Part shown: positions 27,690-37,367 of the stretch, one piece after another | Layout: every line of letters starts with the position of its first letter | Numbering within the stretch: the stretch's first letter is position 1 | From: Oceanobacillus polygoni | GTDB lineage: Bacteria > Bacillota > Bacilli > Bacillales > Amphibacillaceae | Length of the DNA stretch: 64,000 nucleotides | NCBI RefSeq assembly: GCF_008304605.1 | Contig: NZ_PIJY01000033.1 | Coordinates: forward strand, 107,049 to 171,048 | Direction of reading: 5' to 3' | The notes under the pieces: generated by a model | The model's database searches: none | Seen by the model: the letters and a program-made list of their open reading frames with translations, nothing else | What the model was told of the DNA's origin: nothing | Position numbers and translations under genes: made by a program

Positions 27690-29186
27690 ATGTTTTATCG
27701 AAGCAGTACGGAAAAGAAACAGGATGCTATGGTTGGTAATAGACGAAAATGGAGCTTTTTAAGCAAGACTGCAATTATGACATGTTTAGGGCTTGGGATA
27801 ATGTTAAATCCTGTACAGGCAGAGGATACGCTAGAAACAATCTATCATGTGTACATAGATGGTGAGTACGTTGGAAAGGTCGATAATCAGGATGTAGTTC
27901 AGCAGGTAATTGATGATAAACTGGCTGATCATCAGGATGATTATGAAGACATTGATTTAACCATTGGTGAAGACATCACCTTTATCCCAGAAATGGTTTT
28001 TAATCCGAAATATAATAATGAAAAAGTAGTAAATAAGCTAGATGAGCAAATGACCGTAATGGCAGATGCAGTGGAATTGAATATTGCAAATGAAACCGTG
28101 GGTTATTTTAAAGACGAAGAGACAGCTGAAGCAGTTCTTCAAACATATACGACAAAGTATGTGGATGAAGATACATGGAAGGAAATCGAAGCTAGAAAGC
28201 AAAACGATGTAACGGATAAGGAAACAGAAGAAAAATCAAAGCAGGATAAAGAAGCTCCTGCTGTTGGAGAAACTATTGTCACAGACGTTGCATTATCGAA
28301 TGCAGCCGTTATCTCGCAGGAAACGGCAAATCCTGCTAATATTTTAACGGAAAAACAAGGGGTTCAAATGCTTGAAAAAGGCACGCTTCAAGACAAGGTA
28401 CATACCGTTAAAGCAGGAGAAGTTTTAGGAGAAATTGCTGGGAAATACGACTTAACCACGAAAAAATTACTAGAATTAAATCCTGCTTTAACAGATGAAG
28501 CTGTATTGAAAATTGATCAGGAAATTAATGTGATGGAATACAAGCCGTTTGCACAAGTCGTTGTGACAGAAGAGGAATCTGTTGAGGAATCGGTTCCGTT
28601 TGAAACAGAAGTAATGGAATCAGAGGATATGTATAAAGGGGAAGAAAAGGTAAAACAAGAAGGCAAAGACGGAAAAAAAGAAATTTTATATGAAATAGAG
28701 AAGCAAAATGGCAAGCAAACAGCGAAAGAAGTTCTAAATGAAACTGTGACAGAAGAAGCAGTAGATAAGATTGTTATCAAAGGGACGAAGGTAATCTCTT
28801 CAAGAGGAACTGGAGACATGGTTTGGCCAGCTGTTGGTGGTTATATCTCCAGCCATTTAGGCGAGCGCTGGGGGAAAATGCATAAAGGAATTGACATTGC
28901 ACGCCCAAGCAATCGTAATATTTTAGCTGCTGATAATGGTGTTGTTGAGTCTGCTGGCTTTAATAATGGTGGCTATGGCAATAAGATTGTGATTAATCAT
29001 AATAATGGGATGAAAACAATCTACGCCCATCTATCCTCTATTGATGTCAAAGCCGGTCAGGTTGTCGAAAAAGGCAGTAAGATTGGTGTGATGGGTTCAA
29101 CAGGAAATTCGACAGGAATTCACCTTCATTTTGAAGTATATAAAAATGGCAACCTCGAGAATCCAACAGAATATGTAGGTAAATAA
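27690..29186 (+). CDS. Secreted M23 metallopeptidase with LysM and G5 domains
   Basis: 498 aa. A signal or anchor segment spans residues 22-45. A LysM repeat is near 235-285 (HTVKAGEVLGEIAGKYDL), a G5 domain near 290-370 and a peptidase M23 domain at 385-495. Zinc ligands are seen in HKGIDI and HLHFEV. It should cleave peptide cross-links in peptidoglycan outside the cell. Start ATG 27690 follows AAAGGGG. It lies directly upstream of walRK, the cell-wall homeostasis regulators, so control by WalR is plausible. I could not find a clear WalR box. Confidence 0.92.
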   Translation: MFYRSSTEKKQDAMVGNRRKWSFLSKTAIMTCLGLGIMLNPVQAEDTLETIYHVYIDGEYVGKVDNQDVVQQVIDDKLADHQDDYEDIDLTIGEDITFIPEMVFNPKYNNEKVVNKLDEQMTVMADAVELNIANETVGYFKDEETAEAVLQTYTTKYVDEDTWKEIEARKQNDVTDKETEEKSKQDKEAPAVGETIVTDVALSNAAVISQETANPANILTEKQGVQMLEKGTLQDKVHTVKAGEVLGEIAGKYDLTTKKLLELNPALTDEAVLKIDQEINVMEYKPFAQVVVTEEESVEESVPFETEVMESEDMYKGEEKVKQEGKDGKKEILYEIEKQNGKQTAKEVLNETVTEEAVDKIVIKGTKVISSRGTGDMVWPAVGGYISSHLGERWGKMHKGIDIARPSNRNILAADNGVVESAGFNNGGYGNKIVINHNNGMKTIYAHLSSIDVKAGQVVEKGSKIGVMGSTGNSTGIHLHFEVYKNGNLENPTEYVGK

Positions 29187-29187
29187 T

Positions 29188-29222
29188 AAGAAGGTCGGCC
29201 TTGAGCCGGCCTTCTTCCTTTA
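29188..29222 (+). terminator. Terminator of the M23 peptidase gene
   Basis: AAGAAGGTCGGC pairs with GCCGGCCTTCTT (one G-T) around a 5-base loop, followed by CCTTTAATT. Confidence 0.82.
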
Positions 29223-29270
29223 ATTAGGAAAATAGAAAGTTTAACTAAAATAATTCTTATTCCCAAACAG

Positions 29271-29350
29271 CCGTGTCCAGATCCAGCACTTAAGCTGTAG
29301 CGAGTCTCCCCTCACCTTCGTAAGTCGCTCACCGGGTGCTCCCGCTTTTC
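29271..29350. repeat. Degraded interspersed repeat (CCAGATCCAGC type)
   Basis: The segment opens GTGTCCAGATCCAGCACTT and closes GGGTGCTCCCGCTTTTC. It is more GC-rich than its surroundings and self-complementary at the ends (AGCACTT/GGGTGCT). It resembles a repeat widespread in Bacillaceae chromosomes that starts GTCCAG.TCCAGCGCC and ends GGCGCTTGCGCTTTTC. Confidence 0.5.
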
Positions 29351-29460
29351 TTACCTTTCGACAAAATCAGTGAAGGAATAAGCGTTTCTCAGATAAAGAC
29401 AGATAAGCAAAAGTACGATAGAATAGAATGAAGGAATGGATGAAAAGGAAGTGAAATTAG

Positions 29461-30162
29461 ATGGCACAAAAAATATTAGTTGTAGATGATGAACAACCAA
29501 TTGCAGATATATTAAAATTTAATTTAGAAAAAGAGGGCTATCAAGTAGTTATAGCAAATGATGGTGATACAGCTATCGAACTTGCTGAAAGCGAGAACCC
29601 AGATTTAATGTTATTAGATATTATGTTACCAAATAAAGATGGAAATGAAGTACTTCGTGAAGTAAGAAAGACACAGACGATGCCAGTTATTATGCTGACG
29701 GCAAAGGATTCCGAAATTGATAAAGTACTTGGACTGGAGCTTGGGGCAGATGATTATGTGACAAAGCCGTTTAGTAATCGTGAATTGATTGCACGAGTGA
29801 AAGCAAACCTACGCAGACAGCAGGTTCCAGATGATACCGTGAAGGCAACAAAGGATATTGTTATTGGAGATCTCATTGTTCACCCGGATGCATACGTTGT
29901 TTCAAGAAAAGGGGAACAAATCGAGTTAACGCATCGTGAATTTGAATTATTACATTATTTAGCTCGCCATATTGGACAAGTAATGACGAGAGAGCACTTA
30001 CTTGAAACCGTTTGGGGCTATGATTATTTTGGTGATGTCCGAACAGTTGATGTTACCGTACGTAGACTTCGTGAGAAAATTGAGGAGAATCCGAGTAACC
30101 CGATGTGGATCGTGACCAGACGTGGTGTAGGATATTATTTACGTAATCCTGAGCAGGAGTAG
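29461..30162 (+). CDS. walR: Response regulator WalR (YycF)
   Basis: 233 aa OmpR-type regulator. The receiver domain carries D9/D10 and phospho-acceptor D53 ([11 protein letters not shown]). The winged-helix C-terminus contains [20 protein letters not shown]. It controls autolysins and wall metabolism and is essential in most low-GC Gram-positives. ATG 29461 follows AAAAGGAAG. It heads the walRKHIJ operon. Confidence 0.98.
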   Translation: MAQKILVVDDEQPIADILKFNLEKEGYQVVIANDGDTAIELAESENPDLMLLDIMLPNKDGNEVLREVRKTQTMPVIMLTAKDSEIDKVLGLELGADDYVTKPFSNRELIARVKANLRRQQVPDDTVKATKDIVIGDLIVHPDAYVVSRKGEQIELTHREFELLHYLARHIGQVMTREHLLETVWGYDYFGDVRTVDVTVRRLREKIEENPSNPMWIVTRRGVGYYLRNPEQE

Positions 30163-30167
30163 TTGTG

Positions 30168-32003
30168 ATGAATAAAGTTGGTTTTTTTCGTTCGATACAA
30201 TTAAAGTTTATTATCATTTATATCTTATTATTACTGCTTGCTGTTCAAGTGATTGGGTCATTCTTTACAGTTAGGCTAGAGGATGACCTGTTAGAGAGTT
30301 TTAAAACGTCTATAAATGAGCGGGTGGAATTGTTAAGCTACAACCTCGAACAAGCCTTTCAACGCGACCGAAATGAAGAGGATGGCGGCTTAAGCCTACA
30401 ACAAGAGGTGCAGCAAATTGTAGAAGATATAAATACAGATAATGCAGCTACGACCGTGCAGGTTATTGATAACCAGCGGCGTGTTATTGGAACGAATCGA
30501 ATTAACGAAATGGATGAGATTGGGAAAAAATCAACCCAGCGTTTAGTTGAGCAAGCATTACTTTTTGATTCCCAGCAGAAAAATGAATTTCTAGATCGAG
30601 AAACAGGCGATAGTGTGTATGTTCAAGTAGAACCAATAGTAGATGCTGAAGAATTGGTTGTTGGTGTTATTTATTTCCAAGCATCAATGGAAGAAGTATA
30701 TGGTCAAGTAGAAGATATTAATCGAATCTTTTTCCAAGGGTCAGTACTCGCAATTACCATCTCAGCTATTCTTGGGATACTTGTTGCTCGTACCATTACA
30801 AAACCGATTAAAGAAATGAGAGAACAAGCTAGAATCATGGCAAATGGCGATTTTACACAAACGGTTAATATTTATGGGAAGGATGAAATCGGTCAACTAG
30901 CGGAAACCTTTAATGATTTGAATAGTCGGCTGAAGCATTCTTATGCAACGATTGAAGAAGAACGGCGAAAGCTAAGCTCGGTCCTTTCCAATATGTCTGA
31001 TGGTGTTATTGCTACCGATAATAATGGAGCAATAACGTTAATGAATGAGGCAGCAGGGATATTAATCGGTCATAATCCAGAAGAGGTTATTGGCGACTTT
31101 TTGCTGGATGCCCTGCAGCTTGAAGGTAAGATTATCGATATAACCGATCTTCAGGACAGTGGCTCCATGATTATTGATTTTAGTGATGATGATAATCCAT
31201 TCTTAATTCGGGCGAACTTTTCAACCGTATTGGATGATGAGGATGAAATAACAGGATTTATTACGGTAATTAGTGACGTAACGGAGCAGGAAAAGATAGA
31301 ACAAGAGCGTCGTGACTTTGTATCCAATGTATCGCATGAACTACGAACACCGCTAACCACAATGAAAAGCTATTTGGAGGCATTAACAGATGGTGCTTGG
31401 GAGGATAAAGATATTGCTCCGAAGTTTCTAACTGTTGCGCAAGGTGAGACGGACCGGATGATTCGTATGGTAAACGATCTGCTTCAGCTTTCGAAAATGG
31501 ACTCGGATGAACTGCCAATGCATAAAGAACGATCCGAATTTGCGAGCTTTTACCATCATATTATCGACCGATTTGAAATGAATACTCCTGAAAAGATCAA
31601 GCTGATTCGAGAAATACCAAATGTACAAAGCTATGTCTGGATGGATAAAGATAAAATGACACAAGTGCTAGATAATATAATTTCCAATGCAATTAAATAT
31701 TCTCCCGAGGGTGGAGCGATTCGCTTAAAGCTTGAAGTAAAGCGTCATTACTTACTTGTTAGCATCAAGGACCAAGGGATGGGTATTGCTTATGATAAGC
31801 TGGAAAAAATCTTTGAACGATTTTACCGAGCAGATAAAGCGAGAGCAAGGAAATTTGGCGGAACAGGTTTAGGATTGGCAATTACGAAAGAATTAGTAGA
31901 AGCACATCATGGGACAATCTGGGCGAAAAGTAAAGAAGGTGAAGGGACGACAATTCTCTTCACGCTACCGCTTATGAATAAGAAGCGGAGGGAAGTCCGA
32001 TGA
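30168..32003 (+). CDS. walK: Sensor histidine kinase WalK (YycG)
   Basis: 611 aa, the same length as B. subtilis WalK when started at ATG 30168 (the adjacent in-frame GTG 30165 is possible). Two transmembrane helices (about 13-35 and 187-208) bracket an extracellular PAS-like domain. HAMP (210-262), PAS (265-375), HisKA with His390 in VSNVSHELRTPL and an HATPase domain with FGGTGLGLAI follow. It senses wall or lipid II status and phosphorylates WalR. Confidence 0.97.
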   Translation: MNKVGFFRSIQLKFIIIYILLLLLAVQVIGSFFTVRLEDDLLESFKTSINERVELLSYNLEQAFQRDRNEEDGGLSLQQEVQQIVEDINTDNAATTVQVIDNQRRVIGTNRINEMDEIGKKSTQRLVEQALLFDSQQKNEFLDRETGDSVYVQVEPIVDAEELVVGVIYFQASMEEVYGQVEDINRIFFQGSVLAITISAILGILVARTITKPIKEMREQARIMANGDFTQTVNIYGKDEIGQLAETFNDLNSRLKHSYATIEEERRKLSSVLSNMSDGVIATDNNGAITLMNEAAGILIGHNPEEVIGDFLLDALQLEGKIIDITDLQDSGSMIIDFSDDDNPFLIRANFSTVLDDEDEITGFITVISDVTEQEKIEQERRDFVSNVSHELRTPLTTMKSYLEALTDGAWEDKDIAPKFLTVAQGETDRMIRMVNDLLQLSKMDSDELPMHKERSEFASFYHHIIDRFEMNTPEKIKLIREIPNVQSYVWMDKDKMTQVLDNIISNAIKYSPEGGAIRLKLEVKRHYLLVSIKDQGMGIAYDKLEKIFERFYRADKARARKFGGTGLGLAITKELVEAHHGTIWAKSKEGEGTTILFTLPLMNKKRREVR

Positions 32004-33325
32004 AATTAGAAACAGCAAAAACGTTGATATTAATCGTTTTAATTGGAACAAGTTTACTACTTACGCTTGGGACAGGAAGTTACAAACCAAGTCAAAAGGC
32101 GTTAGATAATGTGACGATTGATGAGGTTGACATTGGTGGAACAGAAGAAACGAAAAAAAGTATTATTGAACCATTAGACATAATTTTACATGCAAATGGC
32201 AGTTATTATGGCTTTAAAGATCCTGCCGAGCGAGAGAGACTATATGAGCGGATGAATTCCTGGAGTTTATCTGATGTTACGATTCATTCGGTTGCAGATC
32301 GAACTCCAAACGATTATGAGGTGGAGCTCATTTTCCCAGAAAACTTTCCGGTAGAGTTATTAGGAAGTATTTTCACATTGGCTGATGAAGATGTCCCGTT
32401 ACCCGAAAATGCTCTATTTGAGCGTATTTATATTAAATTTGATGTAGACACAGCTACATTACTTGTTGAGGTAGTTACGGATGATGGCGGGCTTGTGAAG
32501 GCGAAGGTGAATGATACGAATGACTTTAACCATCTCTGGGCTTATATGGGTGGATTTGATTTGGATACATTCCGGTTGTACACGTTAATGGATGAAGGTG
32601 GCAAAAATATTTACTTGCCTACAGGGGAGATTGTTTTACCAAAAAAAACGATGTCCTTTAAACGAATTGAGCCACCTGATATGCGCGATGTATTATTTGA
32701 TACGCCATCAGTAGTAAGTGAGTCCAGAACGCCAGAAATAGGTGAAACTTATTTTACAGATAGCCGCCAAATGCGAGTGGATGAAGATGGCATTAGTATG
32801 GAATATGTTAATATTTTAACAGGCGATAATAATACGGATAATCCATGGCTTTCTCCCACGGCATTATTGGATAGAAGTATTTTGCAAATTAATAATCATA
32901 AGGGTTGGACAAGTGATTATCGATTAGCAGAATTAAACAGTATGCAAAATCTAGTAAGATATCGAATGTATTATGAAGGATATCCTATTTTTAATCGTGA
33001 TAATATGTCCATGATTGAACAGGTCTTGAACAGTCAGCAATTGATTGAATATCGCAGGCCGCTAATTATATTAGCTCAATCTGTTATAAATGAAACTCCA
33101 ATAGAGCTAGCTTCTGGAGAAGTTATCAAAAGGGATATTATTGATAATCCAGACTATAGTGAAGATAATGTACAGGCAGTAACGCTTGGCTACCGGTTAA
33201 AAATCGATACCGATTTTTCATATAATGAGAATGTTGAGCTGGAGCCGGTATGGTATATCAAATACAATGGTCGCTGGACACAGCATGCATTTAATGAACC
33301 AGCAAAACCAGAGGGGGGAGATTGA
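32000..33325 (+). CDS. walH: WalK regulatory protein WalH (YycH)
   Basis: 441 aa. One N-terminal membrane helix (residues 8-24) precedes a large extracellular part. Position in the operon and the length match YycH, which with YycI contacts WalK in the membrane and tunes its activity. It overlaps the walK stop by four bases (ATGA). Sequence motifs in this family are weak, so the call leans on synteny. Confidence 0.93.
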   Translation: MKLETAKTLILIVLIGTSLLLTLGTGSYKPSQKALDNVTIDEVDIGGTEETKKSIIEPLDIILHANGSYYGFKDPAERERLYERMNSWSLSDVTIHSVADRTPNDYEVELIFPENFPVELLGSIFTLADEDVPLPENALFERIYIKFDVDTATLLVEVVTDDGGLVKAKVNDTNDFNHLWAYMGGFDLDTFRLYTLMDEGGKNIYLPTGEIVLPKKTMSFKRIEPPDMRDVLFDTPSVVSESRTPEIGETYFTDSRQMRVDEDGISMEYVNILTGDNNTDNPWLSPTALLDRSILQINNHKGWTSDYRLAELNSMQNLVRYRMYYEGYPIFNRDNMSMIEQVLNSQQLIEYRRPLIILAQSVINETPIELASGEVIKRDIIDNPDYSEDNVQAVTLGYRLKIDTDFSYNENVELEPVWYIKYNGRWTQHAFNEPAKPEGGD

Positions 33326-33327
33326 GA

Positions 33328-34260
33328 ATGCAGTGGGGCCATATTAAAACACTATTTATTCTCAGTTTCCTTATTTTGAATATCTATTTACTGATTCAAT
33401 TTGTAGACAGGCAACAGGATTCAGAAGATCGAGATGTTTTGGATAATAAAGAATCGAGTTTGGAAGAACAGCTGGAATCTGAGAATATTACGCTTCCAGC
33501 GATGGAATATGATGTTACCGAGTCCAATTATATTAGTGTTTCTCAGAAAACATTTACGACAGAAGAACAAAGCATGTTAAATAGTATGGATAATTTAACA
33601 GCGGCAGTGATTGATAATGAGTTTATCATTGCTCAGCTAAGAGAACCAATACCAATTCCTGTTAATACAACACCTAGTCGAATTGCCGATTTACTTGCAC
33701 CCTATGTGGCTTATTCAGAGGAATATGAATTCTGGGATTGGAATGAAGAATACAGGGTACTGATTTTTTCACAATTAAAAGAGGGTCGTCCGGTATATTT
33801 GAATGGGAGCGCGATTATCCTTGCTTATTTAAATCGAAATAACGAAATAACGCATTATACACAAATGATGCTCGGGGAGTCCAGTAAGCAAGGAACGACA
33901 CAAACGGTGAATCCGCCTATACAGGCAATCGCTACTTTATTTTACCGTAACAATCTGGTACAGGACGATGAGGTGACGGAGGAACCGTCATTAGGGTATT
34001 TGTCACGGATTGTATCAGAAGAAGGAAGTCATGTGTTTGCACCGACATGGAAAGTAACAGTAAATGGCAGTCGGAATTACTTTGTAAATGCGATTGAAGG
34101 GCTTGTATATGCAGGAACGGATGCGAAATTTCTAGAAGAGACAATCAAAGATAATATAAAGCGAATTGAAGGCTTACCAGAAGAAAGTGAGATAAAGGAA
34201 GCTGCTCTACGTTCTTTAGAGCGAAGGCTAGAGATAGGAAATCGGAGTGAAATAGAATGA
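33328..34260 (+). CDS. walI: WalK regulatory protein WalI (YycI)
   Basis: 310 aa. A single N-terminal helix (residues 5-24, [20 protein letters not shown]) is followed by an extracellular YycI domain ending in a basic tail. It partners WalH. ATG 33328 is chosen because GGGGGGAG lies 7 bases upstream; TTG 33322 is too close to that site. Its stop overlaps the walJ start. Confidence 0.93.
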   Translation: MQWGHIKTLFILSFLILNIYLLIQFVDRQQDSEDRDVLDNKESSLEEQLESENITLPAMEYDVTESNYISVSQKTFTTEEQSMLNSMDNLTAAVIDNEFIIAQLREPIPIPVNTTPSRIADLLAPYVAYSEEYEFWDWNEEYRVLIFSQLKEGRPVYLNGSAIILAYLNRNNEITHYTQMMLGESSKQGTTQTVNPPIQAIATLFYRNNLVQDDEVTEEPSLGYLSRIVSEEGSHVFAPTWKVTVNGSRNYFVNAIEGLVYAGTDAKFLEETIKDNIKRIEGLPEESEIKEAALRSLERRLEIGNRSEIE

Positions 34261-35042
34261 CATTACGTTTTAGTGTTTTGGCATCCGGAAGTACGGGGAA
34301 CGCGTTTTATGTTGAAACAGACCAACAGCGATTTCTTGTAGATGCTGGGTTAAGCGGGAAACAGATGGACCAGTTATTTAGCAAGGTCCATGTTGATCCT
34401 GCAGCTCTTTCAGGAATTTTAGTGACCCATGAGCATAGTGATCATATTAAGGGATTAGGGATTATGGCCAGAAAGTACAATCTCCCCATCTATGCGAATG
34501 AAAAAACGTGGAAAGCAATGGAGAATTCAATTGGAAAGCTTACGACCGATCAGAAGTTTCTATTTGGGATGAATGAAGTAAAGACATTTGATGATTTGGA
34601 TATTGAATCATTTGGTGTCTCCCATGATGCTGCAGAGCCAATGTTTTATACCTTCCGACATGGTGGGAAGAAGGTAGCGCTCGTAACAGATCTTGGTTAT
34701 GTTTCGGAGCGAATCAAAAAAACAGTAGAAGATGCGGATGCATATATTTTCGAGTCGAATCATGATGTAGAAATGCTGCGGATGGGACGTTATCCGTGGA
34801 GTGTGAAGCGCCGTATATTGGGTGATTCTGGTCACGTATCAAATGAAGATTGTGGCTTAGCACTTGCAGATATAATTAGTAATCGTACAAAGCGGATTTA
34901 TCTTGCCCATTTAAGCTTGGACAATAATATGAAGGATTTAGCTCGGATGTCTGTACAAAGTGTTCTCCAAGAAAGAGGCATTAACATCGAGTTACATGAT
35001 ACTGATCCAAAAGAGCCGACTCCTTTATATGAGGTTGTATAG
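34257..35042 (+). CDS. walJ: MBL-fold metallohydrolase WalJ (YycJ)
   Basis: 261 aa metallo-beta-lactamase fold with the metal motif THEHSDH at residues 59-65 and a conserved SNHD segment near 166. YycJ is linked to mismatch repair and coordination of division with replication in other Firmicutes. It overlaps walI by ATGA, so is co-translated. A palindromic repeat separates it from htrC. Confidence 0.95.
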   Translation: MTLRFSVLASGSTGNAFYVETDQQRFLVDAGLSGKQMDQLFSKVHVDPAALSGILVTHEHSDHIKGLGIMARKYNLPIYANEKTWKAMENSIGKLTTDQKFLFGMNEVKTFDDLDIESFGVSHDAAEPMFYTFRHGGKKVALVTDLGYVSERIKKTVEDADAYIFESNHDVEMLRMGRYPWSVKRRILGDSGHVSNEDCGLALADIISNRTKRIYLAHLSLDNNMKDLARMSVQSVLQERGINIELHDTDPKEPTPLYEVV

Positions 35043-35113
35043 TCATGATTTTATCGATTTTCCCTAGGTATAATTGTTTAATTATTTCCGGTTTAAGGTA
35101 ATACTATAATATA

Positions 35114-35231
35114 TGTTCAAAAGAAAGGTAAAAAGGATTGAGGTTGGCTAAGTTCGCAACGTACTTTTGCGGGCGCCAACACTAGACGCCTTGTGCTTCG
35201 ATGTGTCATTTTTACCGGACCTTTTGAACAA
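35114..35231. repeat. Palindromic interspersed element, copy 3 (long form)
   Basis: On the minus strand it starts TTGTTCAAAAGGTCCGGT and continues AAAAATGACACATCGAA, matching copies 1 and 2. It then carries an extra internal segment of about 50 bases (with GGCGCCCGC) before ending TTTTGAACA. It lies between walJ and htrC. Confidence 0.75.
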
Positions 35232-35268
35232 TCTCTAATATATATCATATCAATAAGGGGATAATGAG

Positions 35269-36471
35269 ATGGGATATTATGATCAGAACTACCGGACATA
35301 TCGGAAACGAAAAGGAAGATGGCTCGCCCCGCTTATCATAGGAATCTTGATTGGTATTGTATTTATTGGTCTTGTTATGCCTGAATTTATGAATTCAACG
35401 AATAACGGAGACGAGGCTCGTGACCAAGTGACAATTGAGACGAATGAGCAGAATGGTAATCAAACGATTAATACATCAGTAACCGTTGATGTGACAACCC
35501 AGATAACGGAGGTTGTGGAGGACGTAACGCCGACAGTTGTAGGGATTACGAATATTCAACAGCAATCTGATTTTTTTCAGCAGCAAGAAGGGATAGAAGC
35601 TGGCACAGGATCTGGCGTTATTTATAAAAATGACGATGGAACTGCTTTTGTTGTGACAAACCATCATGTGATCGAAGGCGCAGATACGGTAGAAGTTGTT
35701 CTCTACGATGATACACACATGGAAGCAGAAATTGTTGGTAGTGATATCTTCTCAGATTTAGCAGTGCTACGAATGGATGGAACGGCTGTAGATAAGGTTA
35801 TTGAAATTGGCACATCGGAGAGCATCAAAGTTGGAGAGCCAGCAATTGCAATTGGTAACCCATTGGGACTATATCTTTCGAGCACGGTTACGCAAGGAGT
35901 AATTAGTGGAACGGAGCGGACAATTCCACAGGATTTTAACCAAGATGGACGTGCGGATTGGCAAGCAGAGGTTATTCAGACAGACGCAGCGATTAACCCT
36001 GGGAATAGTGGTGGTGCACTGATTAATATTTATGGTCAGCTTATTGGAATTAACTCCATGAAGATTAACCAGGCTGCGGTAGAAGGAATTGGATTTGCGA
36101 TTCCAATTGACTATGCCTTACCAATCATCGAAGAACTGGAAAATACAGGCGAAGTGACACGACCTTATCTAGGTGTTGAAATTTATTCGCTTGATGAAGT
36201 ACCACAAACGGAGTGGAGAGACACATTAAACCTGCCTTCTGCAGTGGATGGTGGCGTGTACGTCTGGAATGTAGAACCATTGTCACCAGCGGATCAAGCA
36301 GGACTAGAACGTTTGGATGTGATCACAGAGCTAGACGGGAATCCGATTATGAATATGATTGATTTGCGTAAGGTTTTGTATCAAGAAAAGGAAATTGGCG
36401 ATACAATTCAAATGACGTACTACCGAAATGGTGAACGAATCGAAACGAGTATAGAGCTTGGAAGCCAATAA
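35269..36471 (+). CDS. htrC: HtrA-type serine protease (YycK/HtrC)
   Basis: 400 aa. One N-terminal membrane helix (residues 17-35) precedes a trypsin-like domain with His in TNHHVIEGA, Asp in SDLAVLRMD and Ser in NPGNSGGAL. A single PDZ domain covers about 300-395. It degrades misfolded proteins at the membrane surface. ATG 35269 follows AAGGGGATAA. Synteny at the end of the walRK operon supports HtrC rather than HtrA/HtrB. Confidence 0.95.
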   Translation: MGYYDQNYRTYRKRKGRWLAPLIIGILIGIVFIGLVMPEFMNSTNNGDEARDQVTIETNEQNGNQTINTSVTVDVTTQITEVVEDVTPTVVGITNIQQQSDFFQQQEGIEAGTGSGVIYKNDDGTAFVVTNHHVIEGADTVEVVLYDDTHMEAEIVGSDIFSDLAVLRMDGTAVDKVIEIGTSESIKVGEPAIAIGNPLGLYLSSTVTQGVISGTERTIPQDFNQDGRADWQAEVIQTDAAINPGNSGGALINIYGQLIGINSMKINQAAVEGIGFAIPIDYALPIIEELENTGEVTRPYLGVEIYSLDEVPQTEWRDTLNLPSAVDGGVYVWNVEPLSPADQAGLERLDVITELDGNPIMNMIDLRKVLYQEKEIGDTIQMTYYRNGERIETSIELGSQ

Positions 36472-36479
36472 AAGAAATG

Positions 36480-36520
36480 AAAGCTATCTTCTAAGAAGTA
36501 GTAGAAGATAGCTTTGCTTG
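36480..36520 (+). terminator. Terminator of the walRK-htrC operon
   Basis: AAAGCTATCTTCT and AGAAGATAGCTTT are perfect arms around a 10-base loop, followed by GCTTGTT. Confidence 0.85.
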
Positions 36521-36542
36521 TTAAAAGTGGGAAATCACAGGT

Positions 36543-36847
36543 TGTGGATAACTCATAGGGGCATGTTTATAAATGAGGAAAGCTCCATTTACCACTGTAC
36601 ACTGTTCATTGAGCGTTATTGCTTTAGTTATTCAAAATGTGTATAATCTATATTTTTTGAAGAAATAATCCACAAAAAACGAAAGTTATGCACAAACGGT
36701 GGATAATTAAAATCAATAAATCAATATATGGTGTAAAAAATCAATATTGTATCAAAATATCTACGAACATTTGTGCATATGTGCATAAACCTGTTGATAA
36801 CTTAAAGTTATGCAGAGAGAATTGCTGTTATACACGAGTTATCCACA
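36543..36847. other. DnaA-box cluster
   Basis: Five exact TTATNCACA boxes occur in 305 bases: 36543-36551 (-), 36638-36646 (-), 36686-36694 (+), 36780-36788 (-) and 36839-36847 (+). At least five more boxes have one mismatch (36666, 36698, 36792, 36808, 36828). The region is AT-rich and non-coding. B. subtilis has oriC-proximal DnaA-box clusters that restrain initiation by binding DnaA. A back-up origin is less likely, because dnaA is not adjacent. Confidence 0.8.
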
Positions 36848-36883
36848 GAGAGGACTCTCGATTTGTTGATTGCTTGGATATAG

Positions 36884-37261
36884 TCAGGTAGCTTTTAATC
36901 CGCGAGCATACTGCCAAATAAGTAGTAGCATGATAACCAAAACGATATCTAATCTTGCTTGAAAGGCAAAGTTAAGAAATCCAGTTGTCCCGATTAAGGG
37001 AACCTTTGTGAAATAAAGTGCTCCAAGCATAATGAATAAAAGAGGAGCTACGGCAACATACATATACATCCTACCAGCGATTAACATCCCACATCCCAAC
37101 TCGACAAGAGCAACAAGCAATAATATCACCTCTGGAAAAGGCAATCCAATTCCCGCAAAAATCTCTCTAAAATCAGGATTGATTAACTTCATCATGCCAG
37201 AAATAATAAATACATAACCTGTCGCATAACAAATCCATTTTGTTACATGCATCCCTTTCAA
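36884..37261 (-). CDS. DoxX-family membrane protein
   Basis: 125 aa with four hydrophobic segments and the DoxX pattern SGMMKLINPDFREIFAGIGLPFPEVILLLVALVELGCG. Such proteins are linked to quinol or thiosulfate redox and thiol stress, but this one has no assigned role. Start TTG 37261 has GGGAG 8 bases upstream; the in-frame ATG 37252 sits too close to GAAAGGG. It is the first gene outside the conserved walRK block. Confidence 0.8.
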   Translation of the reverse strand: MKGMHVTKWICYATGYVFIISGMMKLINPDFREIFAGIGLPFPEVILLLVALVELGCGMLIAGRMYMYVAVAPLLFIMLGALYFTKVPLIGTTGFLNFAFQARLDIVLVIMLLLIWQYARGLKAT

Positions 37262-37367
37262 TTAATCATCTCCCAAAAAAAGTATCTATTGCTACATACC
37301 TATGCAGTAGGATGGACAATCTTTCCCACAACAGTTAAAAACCATGGCAGGATCTTCGTGGGGTAGT

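Noticed and set aside
36543-36847. Chromosomal replication origin
   Set aside because: Boxes are present, but dnaA, dnaN and rpmH are not in the window and no clear unwinding element was identified. A DnaA-binding site away from oriC fits better.
36688-36891. 67-codon frame in the DnaA-box region
   Set aside because: No ribosome site or family resemblance. The region is explained by DnaA boxes.
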